From Plastoroseomonas arctica (lineage in GTDB: Bacteria > Pseudomonadota > Alphaproteobacteria > Acetobacterales > Acetobacteraceae), in contig NZ_JAAEDH010000002.1 of the NCBI RefSeq assembly GCF_018128965.1, forward strand, positions 124,001-188,000: a stretch of DNA of 64,000 nt. The letters are read 5' to 3'. The notes beneath the pieces are model-generated. The model worked only from the letters and a program-made list of their open reading frames with translations. It searched no databases and was not told the DNA's origin. The position numbers and the translations under genes are program-made. Positions 23,758-32,613 of the stretch are shown here, piece by piece. The stretch's first letter is position 1; every line of letters starts with the position of its first letter.

Positions 23758-25712
23758 CCCCTCTGCTGCGTGCGCCGGGGCAGATCGGTCCGCATCGGCT
23801 GAAGAACCGCCTGATCATGGCGCCGATGGGGACGAACTTCGGCACCTCCGACGGGCTCTCCACCGAACGCGACCGCGCCTACTACGCGCTGCGCGCCGAG
23901 GGCGGCGTCGCCGCTATCGTCACCGAGGCAATGGCCGTGTCCGAGGGCGGGCGCGCGCACAACAACTCCCTGTGGATCTACCATGACCGCTTCATCCCTG
24001 GCTTGGCGCGACTGGTGGACAGCATTCGTCGGCATGATTGCCTGAGCATCGGCCAGCTCAACCATCGCGGCGCGCTGCTGCGCCGCCTGGTGCTGAACAT
24101 GGAGCCGGTCGGGCCGTCGCCCTGGCACAACCCCAACACCGGCGATGCGGTGCGCGCGCTGGAGCGCGACGAGATCACCGCCATCCAGCGCGACTTCGTC
24201 ACCGCCGCGCGTCGCCTATACCAGGCCGGCTATGACGCGGTGGAACTGCATGCCGCCAATGGCTACCTGTTCCAGCAATTCCTGACGCCACGCATCAACA
24301 AGCGCACCGACGAATACGGCGGCAGCATCGAAAATCGCGCCCGGCTGCTGCTGGAGACCGTTCATCGCATCAAGGACGCGCTGCCGGATTTCGCCTTGTG
24401 GGTGCGCATTTCCTGCACCGAGTATTGCGAGGACGGCTACCCGATCGAGGACATGGTCGCGGTGGCGAAGATGCTGGAGGCGGCTGGCGTGGTCGCGCTC
24501 GACCTTTCCGGCGGCACCAATGAAAGTCCGGAGCTATCGCGCTTCTGCATCCAGCCGCCCTCGATGCCGCGCCGCACGCTGGAGCAACACGCCCGGCCGA
24601 TCACCGAGGCCGTCGGCATCCCCACCATCCTCGCCGGCCGCATCATCGCGCCGGAGGATGGCGAGGCGGTGCTGGCCAATGGCAGCGCGGACTTCATCTC
24701 GCTCGGCCGAGCGCTGACCGCCGACGCCTTCTGGCCGCGCAAGGCGTTCGGCGATATCGCGACGCCGATCCGCGCCTGCATCTCCTGCAACGTCTGTTTC
24801 GAGCGGCTGACACTGGAGCGCGACGTTTCCTGCGTTACCAACCCGATGCTGGGCACCGAGTTCGAAGAACTGCATCGCGCCGAACCGCAGCTGGCGCCGG
24901 ATCGCGCGACGCCGCGCCGCATCCTGATCCTCGGCGCCGGCATGGCGGGGATGGAGGCGGCGCGCATGGCGGCCGCGCGCGGCCATGATGTCGAGGTTTG
25001 GGAAAAGTCGGACCGCCCCGGCGGGCAGATCCACCTGGCCGTCGCCGCCCCGGACAAGGAGGAGGTGCGCCCCGCCTGGAGCTGGCGCCACGACCAGGCA
25101 CTCGCACTCGGCGCCCGAGTGCGCTGCGGCGTAGCGGCAACGGCCGCGTCGATGCGCGACCACCGCCCCGACCACATCCTGGTCGCGACCGGCGCGCGCC
25201 CGCGACCGCTGGCGCTTGATGGCGCGACGCCGCTGCAGGCGTGGGACGTGATCGCCGAGCCGGGACTTGTCCCGAAGGGTGCGCGCGTCGCGGTCATCGG
25301 CGGCGGCATCGTCGGCCTCGAAGTCGCCGAGATCCTCACCTTGCGCGGCCGCCGCGTCACAATCCTGGAGGCGCAGAAGACCCTCGCCCCGCAGATGGCG
25401 CGCAACAACCGCACCGACCTGATGCTGCGCCTGCGCGTCGCCGGCACCGCGTTCCATACCAGCGCGACGGCGTCGCGCGTCGAAGGCACTGTCCTGCACT
25501 TCAGCGAAGCCGGCGCGCCACGCACGACCGAAGTGGATGCCGTCGTGGCCGCGATCGGCGCCGTGCCCGATCGCGCGGTGCTGGCCGAGGTCGAAGCCAC
25601 CGCGATCCCCTTCACACTGATCGGCGATGCCAACCAGCCCGGCGATTTCCTCTCCGTCCTCCGCGATGCTTCCATGACCGCCCTCGCCCTCGACGAAAGG
25701 CTACCCGCATGA
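23754..25712 (+). CDS. OYE-type FMN / FAD oxidoreductase (2,4-dienoyl-CoA reductase-like)
   Basis: 652 aa, three-part architecture of FadH and trimethylamine dehydrogenase. The N-terminal TIM barrel (~1-340) has RLKNRLIMAPMGTNF, the substrate region VELHAANGYLFQQFLTPRINKRTDEYGGS, and the FMN-phosphate site DFISLGRAL. The [4Fe-4S] cysteines lie at ACISCNVCFE plus VSCVTNPMLG (~345-370). The C-terminal FAD/NAD(P) part has RILILGAGMAGMEAARMAAARG near 390 and VAVIGGGIVGLEVAEIL near 515. It reduces an unsaturated carbonyl or thioester using NAD(P)H. Coupled on both sides by 4-bp overlaps. Confidence 0.87.
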   Translation: MTPLLRAPGQIGPHRLKNRLIMAPMGTNFGTSDGLSTERDRAYYALRAEGGVAAIVTEAMAVSEGGRAHNNSLWIYHDRFIPGLARLVDSIRRHDCLSIGQLNHRGALLRRLVLNMEPVGPSPWHNPNTGDAVRALERDEITAIQRDFVTAARRLYQAGYDAVELHAANGYLFQQFLTPRINKRTDEYGGSIENRARLLLETVHRIKDALPDFALWVRISCTEYCEDGYPIEDMVAVAKMLEAAGVVALDLSGGTNESPELSRFCIQPPSMPRRTLEQHARPITEAVGIPTILAGRIIAPEDGEAVLANGSADFISLGRALTADAFWPRKAFGDIATPIRACISCNVCFERLTLERDVSCVTNPMLGTEFEELHRAEPQLAPDRATPRRILILGAGMAGMEAARMAAARGHDVEVWEKSDRPGGQIHLAVAAPDKEEVRPAWSWRHDQALALGARVRCGVAATAASMRDHRPDHILVATGARPRPLALDGATPLQAWDVIAEPGLVPKGARVAVIGGGIVGLEVAEILTLRGRRVTILEAQKTLAPQMARNNRTDLMLRLRVAGTAFHTSATASRVEGTVLHFSEAGAPRTTEVDAVVAAIGAVPDRAVLAEVEATAIPFTLIGDANQPGDFLSVLRDASMTALALDERLPA

Positions 25713-26500
25713 CGCCGGAATACTCGGTCTACGCGCTCCGCTACGCGATGCGCGACGCGATGCGTCACGAGCACTTCATCGGTGGCGACCCGCATGACGC
25801 CCCGATGCCGATGGACTACTTCGTCTGGGCCGCCGTCGCCGATGGCCGCGCCTTCATCCTCGACACCGGCTTTACCGCGGAGGTGGCCGCGCGGCGCAAG
25901 CGTACCTGGCTTCGCTGCCCGGTCGAGAGCCTGCGCCTGCTCGACATCGAGCCCGACACGGTGGACGACGTCATCATCTCCCACCTGCACTACGACCATG
26001 TCGGCAGCTTCCACAAATTCGCCCGCGCGCGCTTCCATCTGCAGGAGCCGGAGATGCACTACGCGACCGGCCGCTACATGAAGCACGAGAAGCTGCGCCA
26101 CTCCTTCGAGGTCGAGGACGTGGTCGGCATCGTGCGCATGAATTATGCGGAGCGCGTCGTCTTCCACAATGGCGACGCGACGATCGCGCCGGGCATCACG
26201 CTGCACGCAGTGGGCGGGCATTCGGCCGGGCTGCAATGCGTCACCGTGAACACCGCTCGTGGCACGGTGGTGCTGGCCTCCGACGTTACGCATTTCTATG
26301 AGAACATGGACAGCGGCCGCCCCTTCACCACCGCCTTCCATGTCGGCGACATGCTCGAGGGCTTCGACCGGCTGCGCGCCCTCGCGCCCAGCCCGAAGCA
26401 CATCGTGCCCGGCCATGATCCGGCGGTGATGGCGCGCTACCCCGCCGTCCCCGGCCTCGAAGGCATCGCCGTGCAGCTGCACCTGGAGCCCAACGCATGA
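25709..26500 (+). CDS. Metallo-beta-lactamase-fold hydrolase, N-acyl homoserine lactonase family
   Basis: 263 aa. The zinc signature HLHYDHVG (HxHxDH) is near residue 93; further ligands are the His in GGHSAG near 170, the Asp in LASDVTHF near 193 and the His in VPGHDP near 235. The spacing and the tail match the AttM/AiiB-like lactonase branch. Such enzymes open gamma-lactones, including quorum signals, but in a catabolic operon a pathway lactone is the more likely substrate. Starts inside the preceding stop (ATGA). Confidence 0.8.
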   Translation: MTPEYSVYALRYAMRDAMRHEHFIGGDPHDAPMPMDYFVWAAVADGRAFILDTGFTAEVAARRKRTWLRCPVESLRLLDIEPDTVDDVIISHLHYDHVGSFHKFARARFHLQEPEMHYATGRYMKHEKLRHSFEVEDVVGIVRMNYAERVVFHNGDATIAPGITLHAVGGHSAGLQCVTVNTARGTVVLASDVTHFYENMDSGRPFTTAFHVGDMLEGFDRLRALAPSPKHIVPGHDPAVMARYPAVPGLEGIAVQLHLEPNA

Positions 26501-27462
26501 AGCGCCGCGCCCTCCTTGCCGCGCCACTCCTTGCGACGCCGGCGCTGGCGCAGTCCCGCGCCATCCGCATCCTGGTGCCCTTCCCGCCCGGCGGTGCCGC
26601 CGACATCACCGCGCGTCTGCTGGCCGAACAGATGGCTCCGATGCTCGGCCAGCCGGTGGTGATCGAGAACCGTCCCGGCGCCGGCGGCAACATCGCGGCC
26701 GAGGCGACCGCGCGCGCGGCACCCGACGGCCTGACGCTGTTTCTCGGCGGTGCGACCATCTTCTGCGCGAACCGCTACCTCTATCGCGGCGCGATGCCCT
26801 TCGACAGCATGCGCGACTTCGCCCACATCTCGCGCGTCTCGGTCGGCACCACGCTGCTGGTCACGCGCGCCGACCGCCCCTGGCAGAATTTTTCCCAGAT
26901 GGCGCAGGCCGCGCGCGAGGCGCCGCGCACGATCAGCGCGGGAAATTCCGGCTGGGGCACGATCAGCAACCTCTCCATCGCCAAGATGGGCCGCGCCGCG
27001 GGGTTCGAGGTGAACCAGATCCCCTATCGCGGCCTCGCGCCCTCGCTGAACGACCTGATCGCCGGCACGCTGGACCTGATCTTCGACGGCATTCCCGCCA
27101 TCATCCCGCATGTGCGCGAAGGTCGGCTGCGCGCGCTCGGCGTCGGCAGCGCGCAGCGCGTGACCTACGTGCCAGGTCTCGAATCGGTCCCCGGCATGGC
27201 CGAGCTCATCCCCGGCACCGACATGGACATGGAGTTCTGGTACTGCCTGTCCGCCCCCGCCGCGACGCCGGGCGAGATGATCGCACGCCTGCACCAGGCC
27301 ATCGTGGCGGCGGCAAGCAGCCCCGCCTACGCGGAACGGCTGCGCCCACTCGGCTTCAACGCCGTTACGGACGCGTCGCCGGCGGCGCTGACCGAGTTCA
27401 TCCGCGTCCAGGATGCGGTGTGGAAGGGGCTGGTCGAGGTGTCTGGCGTGCGGCTCGACTGA
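26497..27462 (+). CDS. Bug-type tripartite tricarboxylate transporter receptor (catabolic operon)
   Basis: 321 aa. Start ATG 26497 overlaps the lactonase stop (ATGA). Signal peptide MKRRALLAAPLLATPALA; family core AIRILVPFPPGGAADITARLLAEQMAP, VVIENRPGAGGNIAAEATARAAPDGL, QIPYRGLAPSLNDLIAGTLDLIFDG. It is the last of six coupled genes, so it probably binds the compound that the operon degrades or a close relative. Ends 22 bp from the convergent aminotransferase gene. Confidence 0.88.
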   Translation: MKRRALLAAPLLATPALAQSRAIRILVPFPPGGAADITARLLAEQMAPMLGQPVVIENRPGAGGNIAAEATARAAPDGLTLFLGGATIFCANRYLYRGAMPFDSMRDFAHISRVSVGTTLLVTRADRPWQNFSQMAQAAREAPRTISAGNSGWGTISNLSIAKMGRAAGFEVNQIPYRGLAPSLNDLIAGTLDLIFDGIPAIIPHVREGRLRALGVGSAQRVTYVPGLESVPGMAELIPGTDMDMEFWYCLSAPAATPGEMIARLHQAIVAAASSPAYAERLRPLGFNAVTDASPAALTEFIRVQDAVWKGLVEVSGVRLD

Positions 27463-27484
27463 ACGGCTCGCCGGATCCGGCGGC

Positions 27485-28873
27485 CTAGTTTGGGCCGAGC
27501 TCCCCCTCCGCCTTCAGCATGCGCAGCGCGCGCCGCCAGCTCTCGGTCGCCCAGGCGATCTCCTCGGGCCCGTGCACGGCCGAGACGATCGCCCCTCGCG
27601 CACCCTTCGGATCGATCCCCGCCACGACCAGCGCCAGATAGAGCTTGCTCATCAGCGCCTTGCGCGGATCACCGGTGAAGACGGAGACGGGTTGCGCATT
27701 GGCGTCCCAGCGAACGGGGTCGAGGTCGATCCCCTGGGGGTTGGTGAAGAAATGCAGCACCGAGTGGTCGCCATACACCGCCCAGGGCACATCCTCCTCG
27801 GCGAGGACCCGGTTGAAGGCGTCCCGCATCGTGGCCGCGGCTTCATTGGCGCGGGCACAGACGTCGGTGTCGCGGATCAGCGTAAGCGCGGCGATGCCTG
27901 CGCTCGCGGAGACCGGGTTGGCGTTGTAGGTGCCCTGGTGCTTGATCTTCTCGCGCTTGCGGTCGGCCGCGATGTCGAAATCAAGCCAGTCGATGATGTC
28001 CTTGCGCCCGGCCACCGCGCCGCCGGGCAGACCACCCGCCACGATCTTCGCCAGGGTGCAGAGATCCGGCGTCACGCCCAGCGCCTGCTGCGCGCCGCCG
28101 GGGGCGACGCGGAAGCCGGTGACGACCTCGTCGAAGATCAGCACCGCGCCGTATCGCGTGGTGATGTCGCGCAGGCCGCGCAGGAAATCCACGCTCACCG
28201 GTACCATGCCGGTGGAGGCGCCGGTCGGCTCGAGGATCACGCCAGCGATGCCATCATCCTGCGCGAAGGCGCGCTCGACCGCGCCGAGGTCGCCCGGGGG
28301 CAGAAGCACGATCCCGGCCGCCACCTCGGGCAGCACGCCCGGCGTCGGCGAGCCGTCGAAGTGTCCATCCACGCCGAAGGCCATGTGGTCATGCCAGCCG
28401 TGGAAGTGGCGCTGGAACCGCATGATCTTCGGCCGACCCGTGAAGGCGCGCGCGAGGCGCACGGCCATGTGCGTGGCCTCGGTGCCCGAGGAGGTGAAGC
28501 GCACCCGCTCGGCGCAGGGCACCATCTGCTGGATGAGCTGCGCCCAGGCGATCTCGAGCGCATGGCAGGTGCCGAAATGCGTGCCCAGCGCGAGTTGTTC
28601 CACCGCCGCCGCGGTCACGCCCGGGTGGCAGTGGCCCAGGATCAGCGCGCCATGGCCGCCGTAGAAATCCACCATCTCGCGCCCGTCGACATCCCATTTG
28701 CGGGCGCCGAGCGCGCGCTTCGAATAGATCGGGTAGGGGTCGGTGTGGCGGCTGTCGTGCACGATGCCGCTGGGCAGCACGGTGGAGGCCGCCTCATGCA
28801 GGGCGGCCGATCCGGGAGTCGCCTCGACATAGGCCGCGACGATGGCCGAGTTGGTCGGCGTCAGAGAGGACAA
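27485..28873 (-). CDS. Class III aminotransferase, glutamate-1-semialdehyde aminomutase-like
   Basis: 462 aa PLP enzyme. Conserved features: VDFYGGHGALILGHCHP near 68, FTSSGTEATHMAVRLARAFTG near 125 (phosphate-binding), ILEPTGASTGMVPV near 220, LIFDEVVTGFRVAPGG near 255 with the PLP Asp, and TLAKIVAGGLPGGAVAG near 283 with the Schiff-base Lys. It groups with HemL-type mutases, but phototrophic alphaproteobacteria make 5-aminolevulinate by HemA (ALA synthase), so a true tetrapyrrole role is doubtful. It is longer than HemL (~430). It lies just beyond the puf terminator and may belong to catabolism. Confidence 0.78.
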   Translation of the reverse strand: MSSLTPTNSAIVAAYVEATPGSAALHEAASTVLPSGIVHDSRHTDPYPIYSKRALGARKWDVDGREMVDFYGGHGALILGHCHPGVTAAAVEQLALGTHFGTCHALEIAWAQLIQQMVPCAERVRFTSSGTEATHMAVRLARAFTGRPKIMRFQRHFHGWHDHMAFGVDGHFDGSPTPGVLPEVAAGIVLLPPGDLGAVERAFAQDDGIAGVILEPTGASTGMVPVSVDFLRGLRDITTRYGAVLIFDEVVTGFRVAPGGAQQALGVTPDLCTLAKIVAGGLPGGAVAGRKDIIDWLDFDIAADRKREKIKHQGTYNANPVSASAGIAALTLIRDTDVCARANEAAATMRDAFNRVLAEEDVPWAVYGDHSVLHFFTNPQGIDLDPVRWDANAQPVSVFTGDPRKALMSKLYLALVVAGIDPKGARGAIVSAVHGPEEIAWATESWRRALRMLKAEGELGPN

Positions 28874-29003
28874 GGCGCGCGCTCCTGCTGCATGTGGCGC
28901 AGCTTCCGGCGCGATAGGCCGGTGGTCAACCTTGCGGGCCGCGGCAACTGGGGCCGCGCGCCGGTTTTCGACCCGGCTTTGGGCACGTCGTGCAGCCGGT
29001 GGA

Positions 29004-29038
29004 CAAGGAAAGGGCGCCTCCCTTGCGGAGAGGCGCCC
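29004..29038 (-). terminator. Rho-independent terminator after pufC
   Basis: On the minus strand GGGCGCCTC and GAGGCGCCC form a 9-bp stem (29030-29038 with 29012-29020) with a 9-nt loop, followed by TTTCCTT. It starts 9 bp past the pufC stop and closes the bchCXYZ-pufBALMC transcript. Confidence 0.78.
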
Positions 29039-29046
29039 CGTGATCC

Positions 29047-30099
29047 TCAGCGCGGCGTTGCCTCGGCTCGTCGTTCGGGCGCGGGTGGCATCAGCTCAGG
29101 ATAATCGCGCAGCATTTGCGCCCCGTTGAGTGGCCGGTTCACGCCCTGGTGGCAGGTGGCGCAGTTGACCTTCAGCGGATCGCCTGCCGGCCCCAGCCGG
29201 TGCGGCGGGAAGCTCGGCTGCAGCGGGTTGATGTACTCGGTGTTGATCACCCGCACCATGCGGATGCCATGCCAGGCGACGACCCGCTGCGGCTGGCTCT
29301 GCTCCCAGTCCGAGAAGGCGCGGCTGTTGTGGCAGAAGACGCAGTTCACGCCGAGCCCGGTCGACATGTGCATCATCAGGCCGTAGCTCCACTCGGTCTG
29401 CTGCATCGTTGCCGCCGTGGGCGCGGACCGCGCCACGGTGTCCTGCACGCGGATCGGCGCATTGCCGACCAGGTAGGGCGTGAAGGTGTCGAACGGCAGC
29501 GAGGCGTAGCCGGTGCGCGGCAGCGGCGTGTTCTGCCCCGCGGCCTGGCCGGCGAGCGCCGAGCTCGCCGTGTTGGGCGTCGCCGACCACACTTCGGCGG
29601 GAACCGCAAGGCCGCGGTGGCAGGTGTAGCAGGTGACGCCCGTCGCGCCGACATGGGCGGTCTGCTGCGTGTTGATCGCCTGCACCATCTGCAGCATGCG
29701 CCGCGCGACCGTCTTCTGGTACATGTCCTCGGCCGCGAAATTGCCCGGCACGTGGCAGCCATTGCAGCCCTGGTTCTCGCCCTCGCCGGGATAGATCCAC
29801 TCCGACATCGCCTGCATGATGCGGCCGAATTGCTCGATGCTCAGATGCCCGAGCACGGGAACGTTTTCATAGATGGTCGATGCCCGGTCGCCGCTGGGGT
29901 CGGCGGGGTCGATCGCCGGCGGTGCGACGTGGCGCGGCGCATTGGCCGCGATGAGACGCGGATTGACCACGGCCTCGATCCCGGTGCCGCGATAGCCGAG
30001 CTGTGCGGTCAGCATGCCCGGTCGTTCCAGCGAGAACAGCGCGGCCACGGTGCCGGCGAGGCCGATCGCCACCGCGGCGATGAACGCATAGAACCTCAT
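29047..30099 (-). CDS. pufC: Photosynthetic reaction centre tetraheme cytochrome c subunit
   Basis: 350 aa. Four covalent haem sites are visible: GCNGCH, CYTCH, CVFCH and CATCH, with the intervening Met ligands of the family (for example [11 protein letters not shown]). The N-terminal hydrophobic segment [22 protein letters not shown] acts as signal/anchor; no lipobox Cys is present after it. It sits on the periplasmic face and reduces the photo-oxidised special pair. The ATG overlaps the pufM stop by 4 bp. Confidence 0.95.
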   Translation of the reverse strand: MRFYAFIAAVAIGLAGTVAALFSLERPGMLTAQLGYRGTGIEAVVNPRLIAANAPRHVAPPAIDPADPSGDRASTIYENVPVLGHLSIEQFGRIMQAMSEWIYPGEGENQGCNGCHVPGNFAAEDMYQKTVARRMLQMVQAINTQQTAHVGATGVTCYTCHRGLAVPAEVWSATPNTASSALAGQAAGQNTPLPRTGYASLPFDTFTPYLVGNAPIRVQDTVARSAPTAATMQQTEWSYGLMMHMSTGLGVNCVFCHNSRAFSDWEQSQPQRVVAWHGIRMVRVINTEYINPLQPSFPPHRLGPAGDPLKVNCATCHQGVNRPLNGAQMLRDYPELMPPAPERRAEATPR

Positions 30100-31073
30100 G
30101 GGCGTGCTCCTGCGCTGATCGCTGGATCGACGATGCCGGGATTGAGCTGCGGATAGACCGGCGCGAAGCCGTGCTGCTGCGCCCAGAGATACCAGTTATC
30201 AACCACGGTGCCGGTCAGCAGGATGCCGATGCCGCCGGTGATCGGGCAGAGCACCGCGAACCACCAGGCCCAGCGATGGATGCTCTCGTAGGTGGCGTTG
30301 AAGCCCATGGTCCAGCGCCAGAACAGGCCCGCGCGTTCCGCCGCCGTGCCGCGGTCCACCGCGTGCTCCACTTCGCGCTCGCCGCCGAAGCGGCCGACGG
30401 CGAGGATGGTGGCACCGTGCATCGCAAACAGCAGCGTCGAGCCGTAGAGGAACACGATCGAGAGCGCGTGGAACGGGTTGTAGAACAGGTTCCCGTAGCG
30501 GATGGAGAACGCAGCCGTCCAATCGAGGTGCGGGAAGATGCCGAACGGCACCGCCTCGCTCCAGCTGCCCATCAGCACCGGGCGGATGAAGCCCAGCACC
30601 AGGTAGAGCCAGATCGCCGCGGCGAAGGCGTAGGCAGTGTGTGGCCCGATCCCGAGCGCCTTGGAGCGGAGATAGACGCGGATATTCCACAGGATGAGCG
30701 AGAGGGTGAGGCAGGCGCCGGCGAAGATCCACCAGCCGCCTTCGTGCAGCGGCGGGATGCGCAGCCCGTATTCGGGCTTGGGCGGCTCCAGCGCCAGCCA
30801 GAAGAGCTGGCGGACGAACTGCCCGAGATTCCAGTTCACCGAGGCCAGCATGGTGAAGCCGATGATCTCGAAGGCGAGCACGCCGAAGACCAGCGACAGG
30901 AAGCCGGTCATGCCCAGGCGGATCGGTCCGATCTGCGCGTCGCCGATCAGGCCGAGCAGGTAGGAGAAACCGGGCTTGCCCGATCGCTGCGATTCATCGG
31001 CTGCGATCGGCACGCCGGGATAGGCAGGCCCACGGACCTGCAGGCGGGTGAAAAGGTATTGATATTCGGCCAT
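30096..31073 (-). CDS. pufM: Photosynthetic reaction centre M subunit
   Basis: 325 aa with five TM helices. GGGAGG precedes ATG 31073. Signature residues: [17 protein letters not shown], the special-pair/accessory BChl helix region [30 protein letters not shown] (with HxxN), [27 protein letters not shown] (Fe/quinone His) and [18 protein letters not shown]. Together with PufL it binds the bacteriochlorophylls, bacteriopheophytins, quinones and non-haem iron. Lies 15 bp after pufL. Confidence 0.97.
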   Translation of the reverse strand: MAEYQYLFTRLQVRGPAYPGVPIAADESQRSGKPGFSYLLGLIGDAQIGPIRLGMTGFLSLVFGVLAFEIIGFTMLASVNWNLGQFVRQLFWLALEPPKPEYGLRIPPLHEGGWWIFAGACLTLSLILWNIRVYLRSKALGIGPHTAYAFAAAIWLYLVLGFIRPVLMGSWSEAVPFGIFPHLDWTAAFSIRYGNLFYNPFHALSIVFLYGSTLLFAMHGATILAVGRFGGEREVEHAVDRGTAAERAGLFWRWTMGFNATYESIHRWAWWFAVLCPITGGIGILLTGTVVDNWYLWAQQHGFAPVYPQLNPGIVDPAISAGARP

Positions 31074-31088
31074 TTTTCTTGCCTCCCC

Positions 31089-31913
31089 TCAGCGCCAGAT
31101 CGGCAGTTTGAGCCACCAGGTCCACCATTCGGGCCAGCCGCGCGTCCAGAACGGGCCGCTGATCACGATGCACACCGCGCTCCAGAAACCGGCGGACAGC
31201 GCGACGAACAGCCCCAGCCGGTGAATGCCGAGCGTGCCGATCGAGTAGCCGATGAAGTCGCGATAGAAGGTGTTCTCGTGCTCCGCACCCTTCACCGTCT
31301 CGCCCTCGCCGGGGTTGATGGCGGCGAGCACCAGCGAGGCATGCAGCGACAGCGCGAAGACCGTGGTGAAGAAGAAGCTCACCGCGAGCATGTGCGCCGG
31401 GTTGTAGTGGAAGTGCAGGTATTGGTAGCCGACGTTGCTCACCCAATCGAGGTGGCTGAAAATGCCGTAGGGGAAGCCATGTCCCCAGGCGCCGAGCAGC
31501 ACCGGGCGGACCACGACGAGCGTGATGTAGGCGAAGATCGCGACGCTGAAGGCGACCGGGATGTGCATCCCCATGCCCAGCTTCCGAGCGATCTCCCATT
31601 GCCGCAGCGCCCATGACACGAAGGCCCCGATGGCGCAGATGGTGATCACCTGCCACAGGCCGCCCTGGTGCATTGGCGCGAGGCGCAGGCCGTAGGAGAT
31701 ATCGGGCGGGGCGATGTTGATCAGCCAGATGTTCCAGGTGCCGCCGATTGCAGCGCCGAACAGGATGAGGGCGGTTCCGAGGGCTGTGAAAAACAGCGTC
31801 GTGACGCCGAAGAATCCGACCCAGAAGGGTCCGACCCAGAAGTCGAAAAGATCGCCTCCGACGAGCGTTCCGCCGCGGACGCGGTATTTTCTTTCAAACG
31901 TCAGCATCGACAT
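31089..31913 (-). CDS. pufL: Photosynthetic reaction centre L subunit
   Basis: 274 aa, five TM helices. Start ATG 31913 gives [30 protein letters not shown], the standard PufL beginning, with GGAGGG upstream; the longer reading to 31943 is rejected. Key segments: [29 protein letters not shown] with pigment-ligating His residues, [15 protein letters not shown] near the quinone site, and [24 protein letters not shown]. It pairs with PufM in the core. Confidence 0.97.
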   Translation of the reverse strand: MSMLTFERKYRVRGGTLVGGDLFDFWVGPFWVGFFGVTTLFFTALGTALILFGAAIGGTWNIWLINIAPPDISYGLRLAPMHQGGLWQVITICAIGAFVSWALRQWEIARKLGMGMHIPVAFSVAIFAYITLVVVRPVLLGAWGHGFPYGIFSHLDWVSNVGYQYLHFHYNPAHMLAVSFFFTTVFALSLHASLVLAAINPGEGETVKGAEHENTFYRDFIGYSIGTLGIHRLGLFVALSAGFWSAVCIVISGPFWTRGWPEWWTWWLKLPIWR

Positions 31914-31979
31914 TGCTTGGCCCTCCCATCCTCTCGAAAACATCGCCGGGCATCGGCCAGCATGTGCCGCGCCGTGACC

Positions 31980-32009
31980 AGCGGCAGCGATGCGAACATC
32001 GCTGCCGCT
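31980..32009 (-). promoter_or_regulatory. pufA-pufL intercistronic hairpin with UUCG loop
   Basis: On the minus strand AGCGGCAGCGATG and CATCGCTGCCGCT form a perfect 13-bp stem capped by TTCG. It begins 23 bp after pufA. Such hairpins are known in purple bacteria to block 3' exonuclease and raise pufBA mRNA over pufLM, giving many LH1 units per reaction centre. There is no T run, so it is not a terminator. Confidence 0.8.
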
Positions 32010-32031
32010 ATCTGGCTCTCGCGAGCGGTCG

Positions 32032-32232
32032 TCAGCGCGCCGGCACGGCCGGGCGGTTGACAGGTTGGCCAGGCGTGTAGGTCGGCGCCGGACCCGCGCA
32101 CCAGCCCCAATGGTCGCAGTAGCGGGGCGAGCTCATCACCACGAAATGCAGCACCGTGGCGACGAGAATGACCCCGATGGCCGCGAGCACGAGGGCCCGC
32201 TTGGGGTCGAACACCATCCAAATCTTATGCAT
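32032..32232 (-). CDS. pufA: Light-harvesting 1 (core antenna) alpha polypeptide
   Basis: 66 aa. GGAGGAA precedes ATG 32232. N-terminus [15 protein letters not shown] is typical LH1-alpha; the single TM helix ([19 protein letters not shown]) contains the BChl-ligating His near residue 29. The C-terminal extension is unusual: after SSPRY it reads [20 protein letters not shown], with two Cys five residues apart. Most LH1-alpha tails lack Cys. It forms the LH1 ring with PufB. Confidence 0.93.
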   Translation of the reverse strand: MHKIWMVFDPKRALVLAAIGVILVATVLHFVVMSSPRYCDHWGWCAGPAPTYTPGQPVNRPAVPAR

Positions 32233-32292
32233 TCTTTCCTCCAGTTCTACAGGTTGCCCGGGCGCTCGGCGGAGCCTTGCGCCCGGCCGCGA

Positions 32293-32478
32293 TCAGAACA
32301 TGCGCCAGTCCGGCGGCACGATCTGGTTGCCGTAAACCAACGGCCGCCACAGCCACACCAGGATATGCGCACCCATCGAGGCGAAGACCGCGAAGGCCCA
32401 GCCCTTGATGAGCATCTCATTGATCTCCCGCGCTTCGGGTTCAGTCAGCCCCGTGCGCGAGCTACGATGTTCGGACAT
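32293..32478 (-). CDS. pufB: Light-harvesting 1 (core antenna) beta polypeptide
   Basis: 61 aa from ATG 32478 (GGAG upstream). Typical LH1-beta: acidic N-terminus (SRTGLTEPEAREINEMLIKG), one TM helix FAVFASMGAHILVWLWRP with the BChl His, then a C-terminal VPPDWRMF. The longer reading to 32547 has no LH1 homology. First puf gene; no pufQ-like frame occurs in the 135 bp upstream. Confidence 0.93.
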   Translation of the reverse strand: MSEHRSSRTGLTEPEAREINEMLIKGWAFAVFASMGAHILVWLWRPLVYGNQIVPPDWRMF

Positions 32479-32613
32479 CAGGTATCTCCGAATTGACCTT
32501 TCGGCCGTTACCGCGCACGTCCCGCGCGGCAGGGATCGCCATGGCACGGAGCGCCACGATCGAGGTGTGGTCCGGCGATGCCGGGCATTCTGTTGGGGGC
32601 GTCGGGGCGCGCG

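Noticed and set aside
27485-28873. Naming the class III aminotransferase hemL
   Set aside because: Length and lineage argue against a HemL function; only the general family is supported.
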